Source: Micromussa lordhowensis
Taxonomy: Eukaryota; Cnidaria; Anthozoa; Scleractinia; Lobophylliidae
Length of the DNA stretch: 64,000 nt
Direction of reading: 5' to 3'
Assembly: GCA_964020085.1 (NCBI GenBank)
Contig: OZ026607.1
Location: 18,934,606-18,998,605, forward strand
Shown here piece by piece: positions 54,359 to 64,000 of the stretch. The stretch's first letter is position 1. Each line of letters begins with the position of its first letter. The translations under genes and the position numbers were made by a program. The notes below the pieces were generated by a model. It had not been told where the DNA came from. It worked only from the letters and a program-made list of their open reading frames with translations, and did not search any database.

Positions 54359-54479
54359 GCACCAGCATGGCGTCTCCATACAAAGCTTTAGCTATAGATT
54401 TGGATGAAACACTTTTGCAAATAACGCGCGAATGAAAAATCGCACAGACCTAAATCTTGGCGAGGTTGTTTATATATCA
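54359..54479 (+). repeat. Repeat 'A', middle segment
   Basis: Continues repeat A directly after the Penelope insertion: ATGGCGTCTCCATACAAAGC, ATAACGCGCG and TAAATCTTGGCGAGGTTG match the reverse of 61700-61815. It ends at TATATATCA, the target of the next insertion. Confidence 0.8.
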
Positions 54480-55586
54480 CTCTCTCCTCTATAGAGTCTT
54501 TAAAGTTTTTTTTCGGGTGGGGAGGATCCGCTGAGTAATGTAACTGCAGGCACAGATTTTCCGGCAACGGAGGAAAGCGAGGGAGTCTCTGTCAGATACC
54601 ACAACCAAGATGGCCGCGCATCCGTGGGAGGCAATTTTCTGTGCGCTACTCGCAGGGGTGGCTTGCGTACCTTGTGTCAGTAAAACTGGCGTGCAAGATT
54701 TTGAGGTTAGGTGATGTCGAAGGTTTAGCTAAAATATACTTGAATGCATGGAAATCGGGAAAAGTCTGTTGCCCTCATAAAACTGTTTTCTAAGCGTCTT
54801 TAGCTACAAGAGTTCATGTATGTGGTGATGTAGAAATAAAGCGAGGAAAAAATGTGCTTAGGAAACTCGTGGCTCTTGAAACTCTGAACAAGATCGCAAT
54901 TCTACCTTAAAAGAGACAAGAACAAGTAATTTTTTTAACGTTTCCCTGCTCGGCGAACTGAACAATTTTCTTCGTAACATCATAGTTAAATTAAGCTTAA
55001 TCTTACCTTACATTTGTTCAAAGGAAAGCATATTTTTTTTCTTTTTTACATATTGTAGATACTCATATACAGATGTCAATGTACATAACAATATTTCAAT
55101 AATAACGGGTTTCTTACAGAAGCTCTAAATTCAACGATGGCAAATAATAGGAAAAAAACGAAATATAAGATATATAGATTGCAAGATTGTTTTATTTAAA
55201 TTCAGATTTAGCATGAAGAGACAGCTCTTGAGGAGGAAAGTCAAGCTGATCATCTGCCATATTATTGTTCTTCCAAGAGAAAAAGAGAACATGCAAGACT
55301 ACCCCCCACGGGTTTCAGGGGGCCTTCGAAGTAAAGCACTTTTGCTTCTTTTCTTTGAAAATATGGAATTATATCTCAAAAAAACTAATGCAAACTGTTC
55401 TTTTTTTAGCGACATAATTAGCAATAACTATCTGTGAGTTTCAATCTGTCAAATTTAGCTAAAGCCGAGAAACCTATCGATGTACGAGAAAACGACACAC
55501 ATCTGTCAGATACACTCGACTTCGCGCCTGCACTCACTTCACACAGCGGATTTATCTAAGGAATGTTCGAACCTCTGAAGAGAGAG
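54480..55586. mobile_element. 1,107-bp DNA transposon with 9-bp target duplication, copy 2
   Basis: Ends CTCTCTCCTC and, inverted, CTCTCTCTTCAGAGG, flanked by TATATATCA (54471-54479) and TATCTATCA (55587-55595), one mismatch. It is the inverted paralogue of 22798-23882: shared blocks include the GGATCCGCTGAGTAATGTAA region and CACGGGTTTCAGGGGGCC. It keeps about 250 bp that copy 1 has lost. No transposase frame is recognised. Confidence 0.82.
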
Positions 55587-55595
55587 TATCTATCA

Positions 55596-55680
55596 ATTAT
55601 CTATCCCAGATTCTTGACTTAATTTATTGAATGGTTACGATTCATAATTTTGATTGCGTGACAGTGCAAACCAGTAATAG
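55596..55680 (+). repeat. Repeat 'A', right segment
   Basis: GAATGGTTACGATTCATAAT and GCGTGACAGTGCAAACCAG correspond to the reverse of 61632-61680, closing repeat A after its second interruption. Confidence 0.75.
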
Positions 55681-56084
55681 AAACAATATTTCATAGGTGT
55701 ACAAACTCGCCCCAGTCTCCTGGACAAAATGGAAAACATCTTAGACGCAGAGGGTGACGGGAACGAACGAACGACTCGCATTTTTTCTTCCCCGTCATTC
55801 CTCTTTTCTCGTAAGAGCCAAGCTGAGACGTGAAAATATCGAATATCGGTTCTGCGAGCCGATTTTAGAGTGGTCACGCAACTAGTTGTGTGACGACCGT
55901 TATATATATTCAAAACCGTTATTGAATAATCAAATGTGCAAATGTCCTTCATTCTTTGAGTTTCTGGTCATTTGATCGCAGTGGGATTTGCCAAGTTAAT
56001 TTTCACTTCTCTGATACAAATTTCTGCTTTAAACCCTTAATCTAGGCATTTCGTGACACTCGCCACGCAGAGAGACGTCCTGGT

Positions 56085-56390
56085 TAGGCGAACCAAAGAA
56101 AAGTTGTCACGCCTGCCAGGATTACCCTCCCTGCCAAGATTAGACAACTCGCCCGCCCGCTCCGGCTCTCCCACGGGAGTTACCCTGGGCGAGTTAACCT
56201 TTCACTGTGTCGTTGAAAAAAATCAGACAACCGATTACATGAATGTTCCCGAATTGTCTCGTGGAGCGCGACTACTCGGGTGGGCGAGTTGTCTCACCTT
56301 GACAAGTAGGGTAACCCAGGCAGGCAGAAGAACAACTTTTTTTTCTCTCATATAAATACTTTGGAAAAATCATATTGACAGGCCCTCACG
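56085..56390. mobile_element. Inverted-repeat element with GACAACTCGCCC arms
   Basis: GCCTGCCAGGATTACCCTCC then GACAACTCGCCC (56111-56153) faces GGGCGAGTTGTCTCACC then GGGTAACCCAGGCAGGC (56282-56324). The right outer sequence ends ACAGGCCCTC, recalling the ACAGGCCCT end of the Harbinger-like element at 12137, but no duplication is evident. Related words recur at 58440-58560. Confidence 0.55.
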
Positions 56391-56449
56391 ACTCTATCGT
56401 ACGTGTAGTGGCCTTTATGTTTAGAGCTTTGCTTTCACGATTTCACCTA

Positions 56450-58265
56450 TGAGTGAACGCCCCCTTCTTTTATAAAATTATGGGTGGTTTAAAGAGTTCC
56501 TGTCGCTCTATTAAATGTCACTTACTTATGAGTATTTGTTTGAAATTGGGCACTGCTGGGTGGAATTGTGTCACGAAGCAAGATCCATTTAGATTATTTG
56601 TTAGTTTTAGAGAGGGATTGTTCTCTTTCTTCATATCTTACTTCGGAGAGAACATTTTCCGCAAAGTTCATTGGGTAGCCTCTCTCGACAAGGCGTTTTT
56701 TAAAATTGCTTATTTTCACTTCAAATATTGAAAGCTTCAGAAGAGTTTGTGCGGAGAAGTCCGAGTGCTTCTCCTTTTAACAAAACTTCTCTTTGTAGCT
56801 GTTGGGTGACATGTAGAAAAATATGTATATTGACAGCTTTCTGTGGTTTTGAAGCGAGTTTTGATATCAAGTATATTTTCGGATCTGGACCTTTCACCTT
56901 AGTAAATTATGGTCTCTAAGAAAGTCGTTTCCGTTGTGGATATTCAACCGTGAACTTTATAGTTTGATAGTGATGTCGTCAATATAGCGTTTCCAAACGA
57001 GCGGTTTGTGTTTGCTTCTACTCAATTTTAGTGCCCATGGCGTGTTTGGAGTTAGATGTTTTTGTTGAATTGAAGTGAGTTTTCCTGCAGTAACTATCTT
57101 GGTTAGGGTGTAAAAAATCGGGATACGAGACGGGTTAGGTGTCTGACAAAGCCACTCTTTGGTCATTTCATCTAGACCAAAACGACCTATCGATTTCAGG
57201 GTGTGATGGCCCAAGAGATAAACTGTCATCTTTTGTTAACACATTTCTTCAGCCGATAGCAACATCACAGAAGTCTCAAAGATACAACAGCCGACTTTAT
57301 GAACTTAATAGAGGATAAAAAAATTCCAGAAGAAACTATTCTTGTCTCAATGGACGTAACGAGCCTATACACAAACATACCACAAGAAGAGGGGATAAAA
57401 ACCATTTGCATAGCATATGACAACTCCCTCATACCAAGACAGTTACTAGAAACAGAAACAGGGAGAATATACAAAAGTTCATTGAGCTAGCAAACAATCA
57501 CCAGCAAACTATAAAGTTCGCGGCTGAAATATCCACAACAGAAACGACTTTCTTAGCCACTATAATACAAAGGTGTAGCCACTATAATCACAAAGGTGAA
57601 AGGTGCTTGACATCAAAACTCACTTCAAAACAACAGAAACCTGTCAATGTACATATGTTTATACATGTCACCCAACAGCTACAAAGAGAGGTTTTCAGGT
57701 TTAAAGGAGAAGCACTCAGACTTAATCCGCACAACTCACGTCTTCTAAAGCTTTCAACATTTGAAGAGAAAATAAACAATTTTACAGAACGCCATATCGG
57801 TTGAGAGAGGCTACCCAATGAACTTTCTGGAGAATGTCCTCACCGAAGTAAGATATGAAGAAAGAAAACAATCCCTCGCTAAAAAGCAAAAAAAATATAA
57901 ACTGATCTTGCCTTTCGTGACACAAGCACCAGCAGTGCTCAATTTTAAACAGATAAGCATGAGTAAATGACATTTAATAGAGCGACAAAAACTTCTCAAG
58001 GAAATCTTTGAGCCACTCATAATTTCATACAGAAGGATACATACTAATTTTGTACAAGTCAAGTAATAAACACAACCTCAAGCTACTAACGACTACAACT
58101 CAAAACAAACACTCATGAGTAAATGAAATTTAATAGAGCAACAACCACTACTAAAGGAAATCTTTGAGTTACCCCGGCATAATTTTAGAGGAGGTTTACT
58201 CAAAGATGAACCTCTAAACAAAACATGGCTAATGCACGTACGATGGAGTCTTGCAGGCCTGCCAA
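56450..58265. mobile_element. Head-to-head Penelope-like reverse transcriptase fragments
   Basis: On the minus strand, 57229-56470 encodes RT pieces (PNPSRIPIFYTLTKI; the YIDDI box of RT) and then the FAENVLSEVRYEERKQSL C-terminal motif. On the plus strand, 57299-58070 encodes the upstream RT block (VSMDVTSLYTNIPQEEGI) and the same C-terminal motif. The arms 56460-56960 and about 57545-58065 are inverted copies. All frames are broken. The two halves do not overlap in the core, suggesting one insertion rearranged by inversion or two facing insertions. A degraded third repeat of the C-terminal piece follows at 58080-58200. Confidence 0.75.
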
Positions 58266-58269
58266 TATA

Positions 58270-61130
58270 ATTTTTCCAGCCGAATGTTACGTAATGCCTA
58301 GATGTTATGTTTTAAAGTTGAAATTTATATTACATGTGTAAAAGTTAGTTCAAAAGAACCGAAAGTGATCGAATGACCAAAAGAAACTCAAAGAAACAGG
58401 GATAACTTTGCATTTGAACACCTAATAAGGGCTATAACTAATCACACAGGCGAGGAGTGAGGGAATCGGCCGGCAGTGAGGGACAACTTTTTCTCAGATA
58501 AAGCGCTCAATAAAGTTGTCTCGGGGGGAGGGTTAAGTTGTCTCAGGTACCCGAGACCATAAGTAAACCAGGATATTTAATTACGGAATTCATATCATGG
58601 TCTCCTAATATAAACCAATTTGACTAATGAAATGATAATGAGGAATATAAAACAACCCAAATTGAGATAATTTTGCAAAGATTGTCGATCTATCAGGCAG
58701 TAACAGTTAAATTTCCGGGAAACCATCATTTTGTTTAGCTTTGTCTCCGAATTTGAATATGTGGAGTAGAAAGGCTGCTGGTCCAATATTAGTTCAGAAC
58801 CGCGGTGTCAAAACTTCAAGCTAGAAGCTTAGCGAGCGTTTAACAAATTGCGTTCATGATCAAATTAATTAATTAATTCGGGCGTAGCTAGCTCAGAGTT
58901 GAGATTTATAAATTATAAATTATCCAGTGTTATAGTATACAATTCATGCCAGTTTCCATACCTGTGTTGCTGGGGAATTCAACTTGTCGAAAATGCTTCT
59001 TAAACACGTGCTTCGCCCTGTCGTCTCTACGATGTGTGGCTTGAAAGAACTCAAATAGAATTGCAAACTTTCGTTGTATATGAAGGAAAGCAGTCCAGTT
59101 TGCCGGATATAATATCTCGCCTGGCACCCTGAGACGAGCATTTAGTGGTTCACCATACAGGAAATTAAAGTTTTTGATTTAAAAGTCATCACTTCCTCAC
59201 GACTTCTTGATATATACTTCTTCGCCACACGGGCTGAATGAATTCTTCGCTTCAAGCATCAACCCATGTTCTGCGGTTCTCAGATTTCAAGATGCTCCAA
59301 TAATGAAGCTTTTAGAAACCGTCAACCATTATGTCCATCACCAAACATCAGATTAGACTTAGAAACCCTTGACCGACAAAAAGCTGGTTATTAACTTTTT
59401 TTAATTTTTTTTTTTTTCGCCGTCAACTGTAAAACAACCCCCATGAATACCTATTGATGAAATACCGCTATTGCCAGATGAGTCACAGTCGAAGGGTTTT
59501 TAGAGTTGTTCAATTGGTAACATTGTGAAATGATGTTTCCGTAGATTTTTCTCACGCTCAAGAGCTTGTTCCTCCATTTTTCTTCTTCTTTTCAGACCAT
59601 GTTCAGTCTTTGATTGGTTTCCTGCCCTTTATCAAACTAACTTAATTAACGCGATCATTTCCTAATCCAATTGTCATAATCCCTTCTCTTGTGCTAAATA
59701 GTTGCTTCGACACGCATCGCTGAAAGACACAACTTTGAAACGTGCGCATGCATTAGTTAACTTCTTGTTCGATAATTGTAAACTTGAGGAAACCAACACA
59801 ATTTCAGTCACGCAAAATCCATTTTCTTTTCATGTCGTGCCACCTTCTGATAAAAAAGAACTCTCTTTAAACTCGGTAAAAAATAAGAGAAAAATAGTAT
59901 CGTTGTTTGTTTGGTACAGTCCTGAGCTTACCATTTCGTGACTCGAGGTGACAGAAAACGGATGTTACATTTTAGAGCTCTTCCTGTCGGCAGACTGTGT
60001 TATAATATAGATTCCGACTCTTCGTGTGTGTTTGTACTTGTGGTCTTGCTTTTGTGATCACTTTCAAACTACTTTCCGGGTATTTGTGTGTTAAACTCCG
60101 TCTTAAGATATCTCTGAAGTCTTTCGGAAGTAATATTGTATTGTTCTATTACTGACTGTAATATCCTGATGCGGGCCGGGGGAGTAAGATTGGAACAAGT
60201 TATTAAGGGGTTTTTTAAGTAGAGACATTATTAACTTAACAAGATGGATAACTAACAAGGAGGTAGAATTTTACGAAACAGGATTAGTGAAAGATTAACC
60301 CTGATTTCCTTTTGTGTGTCGCTGTTTTCTGAAGTGTTGAAGTCAAACAAAGAGAGAGAAGTAAGTGTAACAAGTGACCCTTGGAGCAACTTTTGCGTTT
60401 GAAGCAACTTTTTGCGGTTCTAGCAAGTTTTGCCTTTCTGAGCAACTTTTGAGCAAAATATGATGGATCTAGAGCACATGTAAAGGACGAAAAAGTCAAC
60501 AATTTCACAGAGAACTTCAATTTATGCGAATTTCTTTTATGTTTATCAACCTTTTGAAGTTTGACCACATAACCTGTCACTTCACACCGTTTGGCAAGAC
60601 GTCAAATGAACCATGTGTCTTGTTCCGTTAGACTCAAGAGTGTCCTCAAATTTCGCCCATATTTGCAAGTAACTCTTTATTCAAAGCTAAGTTTCAAGCT
60701 ATTTTTCTTGACCGATGTTAGCAATTATTGTGAAGAACGAAAAACAAAGCTTTTGAACTGACGTTTATATAAATATATCAAGAAACTTAGGCAGCGACTC
60801 TTTGACCTTTTTTGTAAGTTTTTAGCTACTTTTGGCTTTCCAGTGAGTCGCGTTCCAGCGTTTTACGAGCACAATCTGGGACAGGCCTACTCCTGGTGGG
60901 TTTGTGACGTCATAAGAGTAACATAATTTGTTATAGATTGAGAAGATTAGCTGAAAGCAGGCTAATAATTTATCATAATGGTGCAAAGGACCGCAAACGA
61001 AAATGCTGCCTGTTTACGTTGCCTAGTAAAGCTTTCTACGTTGTACCAGCCTTGCATCATTGTTTGCTAATAATTTATCACAGTTATTGCCATCATCGGA
61101 GACCCAAGGGCAGTTGGTTAAAGCGGGAGG
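58270..61130. other. Gene-free stretch
   Basis: Contains a pair of GTTGTCTC-rich words (58440-58560) related to the 56.1-kb element and a poly-T tract (59398-59418). ORFs at 58930-59141 and 60284-60580 have no recognised domain. Confidence 0.35.
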
Positions 61131-61134
61131 AACT

Positions 61135-61370
61135 AAATCCCGCAAAACTTAAAGCGCCGAAAGCTACCAAGACTCGACTTTTTAGCGCTTTAAATTTTGC
61201 TGGATCTTACTAAATCCGGCAAAATTTAAAGCGCCGAAAGCTACCAACACTTGACTTTTTAGCGCTTTAAGTTTTGCAGAATCTTAATAAATCCGGCAAA
61301 TTTTAAAGCGCCGAAAGCCACAAAGCTTTCACTTTTTAACGCTTTAATTTTTGCTGGATCTTCAAGAGCT
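61135..61370. repeat. 77-bp tandem array with internal dyads, 3 copies
   Basis: Units start with AAATCC at 61135, 61212 and 61289. Each contains a dyad in which GGCAAAATTTAAAGCGC faces GCGCTTTAAATTTTGC, so single strands would form serial hairpins. The third unit is the most diverged. Confidence 0.88.
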
Positions 61371-61404
61371 TACAGCTTTCAACGCTTCAACTTTTGCAGG
61401 AGTT

Positions 61405-61432
61405 TTTGGTTTTGGTTTTGGTTTTGGTTTTG
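61405..61432. repeat. (TTTTGG)n short tract
   Basis: About five GGTTTT units directly follow the 77-bp array. G-runs are only two long. It is probably a microsatellite, not a telomeric remnant. Confidence 0.85.
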
Positions 61433-61631
61433 TGCCCAGCATGGGTCTCGCTCCGAGGGAAAGATATTGCAAACAGCTGTTTTGAGAAAAGTACATAAGC
61501 GTACGCGAATATTTCAAAAGGTATAATGGGGAATGGTGGTTTTAAGGACGCTTCCTACATAATACAAAGGTTTTTGCGCCAGATTAGGACCATGCGTAAA
61601 AAGTAGATCTTTGCAAGGGCTATGGCTGGTT

Positions 61632-62050
61632 TGCAGTGTCACGCGCTCAAAAATAAAACCGAATCGTAACCATCAAAGCTGTGATATGAAAGATGATTGA
61701 TATATAAGCAACCTCGCCAAGATTTAGGTCTGTGCGGTTATGCCTTCGCGCGTTATTCGGAAAAGTGTTTCTCCCAAATTTATGGCTAGAGCTTTGTATT
61801 GAGACGCCATGTTGTTGCCCTTTCGGAGGGGCACCCAACATGGCGACCGGAAAGTAACAGAAATATCTGTCATTGAGTTTTGCTATTGAAAGAAAAAATA
61901 TTACTCTAGAGCTCCGAGACATTGGAATTAATACTTCTTCTATAGCAAGAACTGTTTACTTATCAAAAACTTGAGTAATAACTCATCTTTTGACCCACTC
62001 GAGAACCTTATCGGGCCGCCATTTTAATGTCACGCAACGCATAAACTTCA
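61632..62050 (-). repeat. Repeat 'A', uninterrupted copy
   Basis: Read on the minus strand it runs continuously from AAGTTTATGCGTTGCGTGAC through CGGTCGCCATGTTGGGTGCC (here CCCCTCCGAAAGG stays single) and TTATATATCAATCATC (single TATATATCA) to GCGTGACACTGCAAACCAG. It is the empty-site reference for both insertions in the 51.7-55.7 kb copy. It has an imperfect palindrome at CGCCATGTTG / CAACATGGCG and no coding capacity. Confidence 0.8.
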
Positions 62051-62059
62051 GAACGATTT

Positions 62060-63045
62060 ATACTTTAAATGATGACGTCACATGAAAACCATGAAATGGA
62101 ATCCACAAAGAAATATGGGGGTAGCCACGATAATTAGCCTTGAATCTCAACAAAAATGCTGACATCAGCATTTTTCTGAAAAAAGAAGGAAATGATACTT
62201 TTTCACAGACTGCATGTTATTTGTACTCAAGGAATTCTCAAATAGATGCACACTGTAATGTACTTTTCCTTTTTATTTCTTTTCAACGGAGCTGTTACAA
62301 ATTAAATTACACAATAACAATTCATTCAAACAAACTTTTAAGCCGCAATTTAAATCAATATTGTTAAAGCTATTTTTAGACTATCTTGAGAGCCCGGCGG
62401 CGTTTATACTCTATTAAATAATCTTGCATCCTTTCGGGATGCACATACAATAAACCGCAGCGAAAGCATTTATTTTTTATTCAGGTTGGTATCTCACAAT
62501 TTGTCGACCATCGATAAATGGAACCAGATCGTTCATTTGCCGACTGCAAAAGAGAGAAGAAAACCGGCGCGTGGAAACTGGTGACCAGGTCGTGAATTCC
62601 TGGGCCCCAATTCCCACGCGGCGATAATCTACTCTCGAATGAAGTTTTATTTTTCGTTTTCTACTTCACAGAAAAGCATGCAATTAAACCTGTTCGTTGC
62701 AATATAAATTCATTTGAATCCTGAGTTGTCTTAGATCTTATATGTGAGCTATTTACAGAGATTAGAAGAGATCAATATGTTTCTATCTTTACTCATGTGG
62801 CATATCTTCGGGTCCACTCCCTCGCCGTTTTGTCGTGTTCATCCCTGTTAGAGACATACTGAGCCGCTATACTTCCAACTAATGGATCCGCTAAAATACC
62901 AAAAAAATAAAATAATATTTGCGCAACTTACATTTATTAAGATGATCTCTGAGTTCGTGCAACGTATAAATTTCACGGTATTTAGTTAAGGAAAAAACTA
63001 TGTAATTCTATAATTACATACCTGTCTATGAGCTTGAATACTTAT
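62060..63045. other. Gene-free stretch
   Basis: No exon, RNA gene or element boundary is supported. Confidence 0.3.
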
Positions 63046-63055
63046 AAACTGATTT

Positions 63056-63182
63056 TAATAACAATTAGATTATTCGTTCTCGATTTCTATCGCGTGATAG
63101 TTGACGAGGATGCAGCCCAAGTCATGATCAACTATCGCGCATAGAAACCGAGAGCGAATAATCTAATTGTTTCAGTATAAAT
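63056..63182. mobile_element. Miniature palindromic element (ACAATTAGATTATTCG ends)
   Basis: ACAATTAGATTATTCG, CTCG and TTTCTATCGCG on the left are mirrored on the right, with a short loop around GAGGATGCAGCCCAAGTC. It has arms of about 50 bp with a few mismatches, is a non-coding foldback and has an unknown superfamily. Confidence 0.75.
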
Positions 63183-63189
63183 CTACTAG

Positions 63190-63791
<602 letters not shown>

Positions 63792-63998
63792 GAAAAATTT
63801 GCCTTAAAATTCGCCTCTTCGGCTCTCCTGAGACGCTTGTGAACGTATCATAGACAACGGCCGTTCGCAAGTGGTGTCACCCTCAACTCTGATTGGTCCA
63901 TTTGAATTTGGGCGCGCACTTGCGAACGGCCGTTGTCTATGATACGTTCACAAGCGTCTCAGGAGAGCCGAAGAGGCGAATTTTAAGGCAAATTTTTC
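63792..63998. repeat. Inverted repeat with perfect 82-bp arms at the window edge
   Basis: Arms 63792-63873 and 63917-63998 are exact reverse complements around a 43-bp loop; bases outside both ends do not pair. Perfect arms indicate a very recent insertion or active homogenisation. No flanking duplication can be tested because the window ends two bases later. Confidence 0.93.
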
Positions 63999-64000
63999 CT

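Noticed and set aside
61405..61432. Interstitial telomere
   Set aside because: TTTTGG is not the TTAGGG repeat expected in cnidarians, and only about five units occur.

Overview
This is an animal nuclear window, most likely from a cnidarian and probably a stony coral or other anthozoan. It is about 60-65% A+T and has intron-split genes with GT-AG junctions. There are no operons and no bacterial-type gene packing. It is crowded with Penelope-like retroelements, hammerhead-type ribozyme motifs, miniature inverted-repeat elements, and a fragment of a P2X7-tail-like zinc domain family that is common in cnidarian genomes. The assignment rests on the family mix, not on a species-level marker.

Two protein-coding genes can be reconstructed. 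(1) A complete 12-exon gene on the + strand (21662-34948) encodes a 757-residue DDHD-family intracellular phospholipase A1 (DDHD1/PA-PLA1-like). All 11 introns have GT-AG ends, the reading frame closes exactly, and the WWE-like region, the S379 nucleophile motif and the DDHD domain are all present. (2) A divergent fibroblast growth factor-like gene on the - strand (39255-36771) has a signal peptide in exon 1, a likely middle exon and a beta-trefoil C-terminal exon. It converges on the DDHD gene. A third locus, a degraded P2X7-tail-like gene (about 15754-16516, +), is interrupted by a 116-bp inverted-repeat element.

Layout: 1-11 kb is AT-rich non-coding DNA with a small tandem duplication, an unrecognised ORF cluster near 6 kb, a 55-bp tandem pair and a GGTGCGTTC-ended miniature element. 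At 11-12.1 kb are a Penelope 3' end and a Harbinger-like non-autonomous element with TAA target duplications. At 15.7-20.6 kb are the P2X7-like pseudogene and several inverted-repeat elements, including two of three copies of one foldback family and a perfect 42-bp palindrome. At 21.6-35 kb is the DDHD gene; its introns hold a 1.1-kb DNA transposon with a 9-bp target duplication, a degenerate hammerhead in a Penelope LTR-like piece, a (GATT)n tract next to an acceptor, two TTAA-flanked piggyBac-like elements, a LINE 3' end, a SINE and a minisatellite. The FGF-like gene lies at 36.7-39.3 kb. No gene could be supported in 39.3-48.5 kb.

At 48.5-58.3 kb is a dense transposon cluster: a 3,048-bp integrase-type element whose roughly 950-bp inverted arms each carry the N-terminal half of its transposase; an older repeat split first by a Penelope-like element (11-bp target duplication, hammerhead near its 3' end) and again by the second copy of the 9-bp-duplication transposon; and a head-to-head pair of Penelope fragments. 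From 58.3 to 64 kb are a 77-bp tandem array, the uninterrupted paralogue of the split repeat, and two long palindromes, one at the window edge.
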